From Candidatus Bathyarchaeia archaeon (lineage in GTDB: Archaea > Thermoproteota > Bathyarchaeia > Bathyarchaeales > Bathycorpusculaceae), in NCBI GenBank assembly GCA_041447175.1, contig CP166960.1, positions 2,062,519 to 2,126,518 of the forward strand: a DNA stretch of 64,000 bases, written 5' to 3'. A model generated the notes under the pieces. The model ran no database searches. It saw only the letters and a list, made by a program, of their open reading frames with translations, and was not told where the DNA came from. Positions 59,805 through 64,000 of this stretch are shown here, one piece after another. Every line of letters begins with the position of its first letter. Position 1 is the stretch's first letter. Made by a program: the position numbers and the translations under genes.

Positions 59805-60731
59805 GTAGTAGGGTCGTTTAATGTAGCTGTAGGCTTCTAAGGCGGCGGTTATGCCTTGCCCCACTGCAGTTCCCACTTGCTTCACGGGATGATTGGTTAC
59901 GTCGCCAGCTGCGAAAACACCTGCAAGGTTAGTTCGTTGATGCATGTCAATTTTGATGCTTTTGCCGCCTTCTTCAGCTTCCACGCCTGCCTCCAACGCA
60001 GGTGCACTATTGGGGGACTCGCCGACCTGCACAAAAACCGCAGACACAGGCAACTCAGTGGTTTCTTTGGTTTTAACGTTGAAGAGCACGACGGAGTTGA
60101 CGACTTTTTCGCCTTTGATTTCTTGGATTTCGGTGTTCCAGTAAACTTTGATGTTGGCTTTTGAGGAAACATCCTTAACCAACGCTTCTTCAGCGCGGAA
60201 AGCGTCCCGCCTGTGGACAACTGTGACTTCACCTGCGATACCACCAAGGTAAAGGGTAGTTGTGCAGGCAGAGTTGCCGCCTCCAACCACCAGGACATGT
60301 TTACCTTTAAAGAAGGGACCGTCGCAGACGCCGCAGTAGCTGACGCCTCTGCCGTGGAATTCTTTTTCACCTTTTACGCCGAGTTCATTGTAGTGGGAGC
60401 CAGTGGCTATGATAACGGCGGTGGCTTCATAGTCGGCGCGGGAAGTCTTCACCTTTTTAACTTCGCCTTCAAGGTCCATGCTGACGACGGGTTCGACATC
60501 GTGGATGACGGCGCCTGCTTTTTTGCAGTGCAGCGTCATTTTTTCGGCGAGTTCAGTGCCAAGTATCTGGGGAAAGCCAGGGTAGTTCTCCACCATGGGG
60601 GCTTCAGCTGCGGTTCCGCCTGCCAGCCGTTCATCCAAAAGAAGCGTACGCAACCCACTCCGGGCACCATAAATGCCTGCAGCCAACCCAGCTGCGCCTG
60701 CACCGACAATTATCAAATCCCACTTTTCCAT
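59796..60731 (-). CDS. trxB: Thioredoxin reductase
   Basis: 311 residues. FAD motif DLIIVGAGAAGLAAGIYGARSG, NADPH motif VLVVGGGNSACTTTLYL, and the redox-active CxxC in SYCGVCDGPFF (the usual CATC is CGVC here). The C-terminal FAADVTNHPVKQ-type segment reads VFAAGDVTNHPVKQVGTAVG. It reduces thioredoxin or glutaredoxin-like proteins. A promoter would lie in 60732-60890, shared with the plus-strand PQQ-repeat gene. Confidence 0.93.
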   Translation of the reverse strand: MEKWDLIIVGAGAAGLAAGIYGARSGLRTLLLDERLAGGTAAEAPMVENYPGFPQILGTELAEKMTLHCKKAGAVIHDVEPVVSMDLEGEVKKVKTSRADYEATAVIIATGSHYNELGVKGEKEFHGRGVSYCGVCDGPFFKGKHVLVVGGGNSACTTTLYLGGIAGEVTVVHRRDAFRAEEALVKDVSSKANIKVYWNTEIQEIKGEKVVNSVVLFNVKTKETTELPVSAVFVQVGESPNSAPALEAGVEAEEGGKSIKIDMHQRTNLAGVFAAGDVTNHPVKQVGTAVGQGITAALEAYSYIKRPYYRK

Positions 60732-60902
60732 ATCAAAGTCACTTTCGCTAAGGTTAACTGAGGTTTGGAGTTTATGAATTATTCGGGAGCATGTTGCTGT
60801 TGGGTTGTGGGTTTGTTACAGAACAAGGTTTTCTTTTTGTCAAGACTTCTTTACAAACAAACTTTTAGGGAATAAGAGCCGAAATATGAAGTGGCGGTAG
60901 GC

Positions 60903-63020
60903 ATGAGAAAATCGCTCAAAGCTACACTCGTTGTCTGTACAGTGATTCTTTTAACCGCCATGAGTTCTCAGTGCACAAATACATATTCACAGGACGCTTC
61001 ACCTGACAACTGGCCCATGTTCCACACAAACCCATCGCATGATGGCGCAGGAACAGGCAAACCAGCCTTAAGCCCCGCCCTGTTCTGGAGCTACAACACC
61101 GGCACCAACACCGTTTATGCATCTCCCGCAGTTTATGAAAACACAGTCTACATAGGCACAGGTAACGGCACCCTTTATGCTCTGGACGCAAACAGCGGCA
61201 ATCAACGCTGGAAATACAATGCATACACAAGCAGCAGCAAAATCTCTTCCTGCCCCGCGGTGGTTAACGGCGTGGTCTATGTAGGGGTGGATTCGTTCAC
61301 ACCTGGGCGCCCCATCATTAACATCGGTGTCATTTGCGCTTTAAACGCCAGTAACGGCAAAAAACTCTGGGACTTCCAAACAGGGGGTCCTATTTCATCT
61401 CCAAATGTAGTGGATAACGTAGTTTTTTTCGGCACATACAACAATAACACTTACGCGTTAAACGCAGACAACGGGGCTTTACTGTGGAACTACACTACAG
61501 GGGGTTCAGTCCTGTCTTCACCTGCTGTAGTTAACGGCATTGCATACTTCGGTTCGTTTGACAGCAACATCTACGCCTTAAACGCCACCAATGGCTTTCC
61601 ATACTGGAATTATACGACAGGAGACGACGTTGTTTCATCTCCAGCTGTCGCGGAGGGCACCGTTTTTGTCGGCTCGGAAGACGGAAACGTCTACGCTTTG
61701 GATGCATCCACTGGAGCTAAAGTCTGGAGTTACGTAACGGAGGGGTATGTTGATTCTTCTCCAGCAGTTGCGTCTAATGTTGTTTACGTCGGCTCCATAG
61801 ACGGCAATGTTTATTCTTTGAATGCGTCAAATGGCGTGAAGCTTTGGAATTTCACTACGGGCGACGCGGTCTATTCCTCACCAGCCGTTGTTGGGTCTGT
61901 GGTTTACGTGGGCTCATTAGACGGCAACGTTTACGCGTTGAATGCAAACAACGGGTCTAAACTTTGGAATTATGCCACAAGCAGTTTTGTTAGGTCTTCG
62001 CCCGCGGTTGCCAACGGCGTAGTCTACATAGGCTCGTATGATGGCAACGTTTATGCATTGGGAATTCAGGGAACCTTAACTGAGCCGCCCATTGTTCTGT
62101 ACCCCAACACTTTTGTAATTAACGCCGATGGTCGTGTGACCCCTTCAACCACACTCATACAACAAACGGGCAACACTTACAGCTTAACGGATAACATGAG
62201 CAAACAAATATGGCTTCAAAGAAGCGACGTTGTTCTGGACGGAAAAGGATGCATCAACAGCGGAATTCACGCCAATGGGCAAACGAATGTAACAATCAAG
62301 AACTTCGGTGGTACCGAAATTAGCTTGCATGGTGTTTCAAATTTCACTGTTTTGAACAATACGTTATCGACTTTGGATATGCCGTGGTATGAAACGAGCG
62401 CAATCACAGTCTACAATAGCAGTTTTGTGAAAATCGTTGGAAACACCATTACAAACAGCGACATAGGCATATTCATGACTGCAAGCCAGAACAACCTGAT
62501 TTTAAGTAACACCATATCAGGCATGTCAACGGTATGGCAACATGTCAGCGCAGGAATAATGCTATACAATTCTTCAAACAACACCATACACCACAACAAC
62601 TTCGCTAACAACACTCTTGCGGTGGCTATCGAAGGTCTTAGCTCAGTCAACAACAGATGGAATGACGGTGAATCCTCTGGCGGGAACTACTGGGGAGACT
62701 ACCAATCGAAATACCCTAAAGGCTCTGAGAGGGACAATTCTGGGATTTGGAACACGCCATATGTAATTGACGCAAACAACATTGACCATTACCCCTTAAT
62801 CAACCAAGTAAGCATAACCGCCCCGTTATCTACACCAACTTCATCGCCAACCTCAAGATTAAGCCCAACCCCAACGCCGTCACCTACCGCTTCACCCTCA
62901 ATCCCAGAGTTTCCAGCGGGAATAGCAATCCTGGCATTCATCACAGCAACTTTGATCGCAATGTCACTTTTTAAGAGGAATAGGATAGCAGGAGGATTAA
63001 AACAGGCTAACGCCAAGTAA
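60903..63020 (+). CDS. Secreted PQQ-like beta-propeller plus NosD-like beta-helix protein with IPEFP anchor
   Basis: About 705 residues from ATG 60903 (the frame opens at GTG 60891). Signal peptide (~1-30). About eight PQQ/BamB-type repeats of the form SSPAVxNGVVYVGSxDGNVYALNAxNG-xKLWNYTTG (~45-395). Then a right-handed beta-helix with NosD-like copper-protein repeats (~410-625; NFTVLNNTLSTL, SNNTIHHNNFANNT, GGNYWGDYQ). A Pro/Ser stalk, IPEFP, a membrane helix and a basic tail end it. The last part matches the phosphoesterase at 24388. Role unknown. Confidence 0.85.
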   Translation: MRKSLKATLVVCTVILLTAMSSQCTNTYSQDASPDNWPMFHTNPSHDGAGTGKPALSPALFWSYNTGTNTVYASPAVYENTVYIGTGNGTLYALDANSGNQRWKYNAYTSSSKISSCPAVVNGVVYVGVDSFTPGRPIINIGVICALNASNGKKLWDFQTGGPISSPNVVDNVVFFGTYNNNTYALNADNGALLWNYTTGGSVLSSPAVVNGIAYFGSFDSNIYALNATNGFPYWNYTTGDDVVSSPAVAEGTVFVGSEDGNVYALDASTGAKVWSYVTEGYVDSSPAVASNVVYVGSIDGNVYSLNASNGVKLWNFTTGDAVYSSPAVVGSVVYVGSLDGNVYALNANNGSKLWNYATSSFVRSSPAVANGVVYIGSYDGNVYALGIQGTLTEPPIVLYPNTFVINADGRVTPSTTLIQQTGNTYSLTDNMSKQIWLQRSDVVLDGKGCINSGIHANGQTNVTIKNFGGTEISLHGVSNFTVLNNTLSTLDMPWYETSAITVYNSSFVKIVGNTITNSDIGIFMTASQNNLILSNTISGMSTVWQHVSAGIMLYNSSNNTIHHNNFANNTLAVAIEGLSSVNNRWNDGESSGGNYWGDYQSKYPKGSERDNSGIWNTPYVIDANNIDHYPLINQVSITAPLSTPTSSPTSRLSPTPTPSPTASPSIPEFPAGIAILAFITATLIAMSLFKRNRIAGGLKQANAK

Positions 63021-63575
63021 CCCGCTGGTTATCGACAAGGCACCTAAAACTATGAACAGCGCGGATGTGCCGATTTTGAGCCACTTCAAGGGAAGTTTTG
63101 CCAAGAGCTTGGCGCCCACCAGCACCGCCACTCCCGTTAGCAGGGCAAACGCCAGCATCAACCCCACAAGCACAAGAACCGCTGAGCTTTCAGCCGCCAA
63201 AGTTATGGTTAGAATTTGGGATTTGTCGCCTAACTCCATAAGGGCAATCAACGAGAAGGAGGCAAACAGAGGCATACGACTAGTTTTGGGTTCCTTGATT
63301 GGTTGCTCTTTTCGGTTCAGCAGAGGCAAAACCCCAAAAATTATGAACACGACACCTGAAACAGTCTGCACCAGATTCAGGGGAAGAAAAGCCAGCAGGG
63401 GTCCACCGACTAGAGCGCTGACGCCGTCAACGACAAAAAACGCCAGCATCGCTCCAAAGAAGACGTGTTTGATTTTGTATTTGCTGGAAAGGGAGATGAC
63501 GGCAAGCTGTGTTTTGTCTCCCAGTTCAGCCACAAGTATGAGTAGAAACGTGGAGATTATGGGAACAAAGTCCAT
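62997..63575 (-). CDS. TMEM165/GDT1 family (UPF0016) cation transporter
   Basis: 192 residues, six membrane helices. Two ExGDK(T/S) motifs, VAELGDKTQLAV and MELGDKSQILTI, one in each half, are the hallmark of the family, which moves Mn2+ or Ca2+ against protons. ATG 63575 is preferred; a TATA-like CTTTATAGTT (63604-63595) lies ~25 bases upstream, so the transcript may begin at the ATG (leaderless). The frame extends seven codons further. It overlaps the end of the convergent PQQ gene by 24 bases. Confidence 0.9.
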   Translation of the reverse strand: MDFVPIISTFLLILVAELGDKTQLAVISLSSKYKIKHVFFGAMLAFFVVDGVSALVGGPLLAFLPLNLVQTVSGVVFIIFGVLPLLNRKEQPIKEPKTSRMPLFASFSLIALMELGDKSQILTITLAAESSAVLVLVGLMLAFALLTGVAVLVGAKLLAKLPLKWLKIGTSALFIVLGALSITSGLLGVSLF

Positions 63576-63682
63576 GCAGTTAAAATTGGCATTCAACTAT
63601 AAAGGAACTTCGCATCTATATGTGCCCGCTGAAAGCCTAAGCGGGCAAGAGTTATTAACCCAAACCCAACTTGGATACGGAT

Positions 63683-63958
63683 ATGCCAGACAAAGTTCGT
63701 TGCGCCCACATCCTTGTTAAAACGCAAACCGAAGCAAAAAACGTTCAAGACCGCTTAGCGAAAGGCGAAGCATTCGCTGAAATAGCCAAACAAGTTTCCC
63801 TTTGCCCTTCAGGAAAGAAGGGAGGCGACTTGGGAAAATTTGGACGTGGACAAATGGTTAAAGAATTTGAAGTTGCCGCGTTTAAACTTGAGAAAGGGCA
63901 AACTTCAGAGCCAGTGAAGACCCAATTCGGATACCACATCATTAAACGCACAGAATAG
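63683..63958 (+). CDS. Parvulin-type peptidyl-prolyl cis-trans isomerase
   Basis: 91 residues from ATG 63683 (the frame opens at TTG 63671). Compact parvulin: KVRCAHILVKTQTEAK, FAEIAKQVSLCPSGKKGGDLG, GQMVKEFEVAAFKL and FGYHIIKRTE are all present; both histidines and the cysteine of the active site are kept. Single-domain archaeal type, cytoplasmic, helps protein folding. Nothing further is seen up to 64000. Confidence 0.94.
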   Translation: MPDKVRCAHILVKTQTEAKNVQDRLAKGEAFAEIAKQVSLCPSGKKGGDLGKFGRGQMVKEFEVAAFKLEKGQTSEPVKTQFGYHIIKRTE

Positions 63959-64000
63959 CAGGCTACATTAAGCCTAAGCTTTGTTTATACGATGCCGCAC

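Noticed and set aside
61080-62060. Periodic DNA of about 120 bases in the PQQ-repeat gene considered as a mobile or satellite repeat
   Set aside because: The period equals the propeller repeat in the protein, so it is coding.

Overview
The window reads as one piece of an archaeal chromosome, most likely a member of the TACK group such as a Bathyarchaeia-like lineage. The signs are TATA-type promoters, an RPA-like three-OB-fold protein, lysine/arginine synthesis on the LysW carrier, a WtpABC tungstate importer, an archaeal Hsp20, an Lrp-type regulator beside lysW, IPEFP-type C-terminal anchors, and a tRNA-Met with a probable intron in the variable loop. The lineage is an inference from gene content; no marker such as rRNA is present.

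Left part (1-22.4 kb) is amino-acid biosynthesis. On the minus strand argG-argH-carA-carB (carB cut by the window edge) make arginine from citrulline and supply carbamoyl phosphate. On the plus strand an ACT-domain protein is followed by thrB-thrC-hom-ask (homoserine and threonine). A second minus-strand operon, lysW-lysX-lysY-lysZ-lysJ-lysK plus a methyltransferase, carries the protein-bound lysine/ornithine pathway. An Lrp/AsnC regulator is divergent from lysW. A 55-bp element is shared (43/55 bases by hand) between the argG and lysW promoter regions, so the two operons are probably under common control. A DUF523 protein, an ASCH protein, an isopropylmalate/(homo)isocitrate-type dehydrogenase and an RPA-like protein follow.

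Middle part (22.5-45.7 kb) is rich in membrane and surface proteins. It holds two DUF131 proteins and an overlooked 41-residue membrane protein. It also holds two anchored proteins with molybdopterin-binding-like folds; one has a symmetrical A-B-B-A domain order and lies directly upstream of wtpABC. Then come a SWIM-finger protein, Hsp20, a PAS histidine kinase, IMPase/FBPase, an alcohol dehydrogenase-like protein with a flavodoxin, tRNA-Met, rpiA and a coiled-coil membrane protein. The last unit is a FecBCD-type importer whose binding protein carries a dockerin-like segment and whose two divergent halves share an operator-like region.

Right part (45.7-64 kb). Between 45,704 and 47,756 a 22-bp direct repeat of the 3' end of tRNA-Thr(GGT) frames about 2 kb that contains an unrecognised 426-residue protein and a broken nucleotidyltransferase: the footprint of an integrated element without its integrase. 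Beyond it lie an M48 peptidase, hypD-hypC-hypF (NiFe-hydrogenase maturation), an acyl-CoA synthetase, an NfnAB-like pair behind a double-MvhD/ferredoxin protein (electron transfer), a thioredoxin reductase, two large surface beta-repeat proteins, a GDT1-type transporter and a parvulin. No CRISPR array, rRNA gene, intact transposase or integrase was seen.
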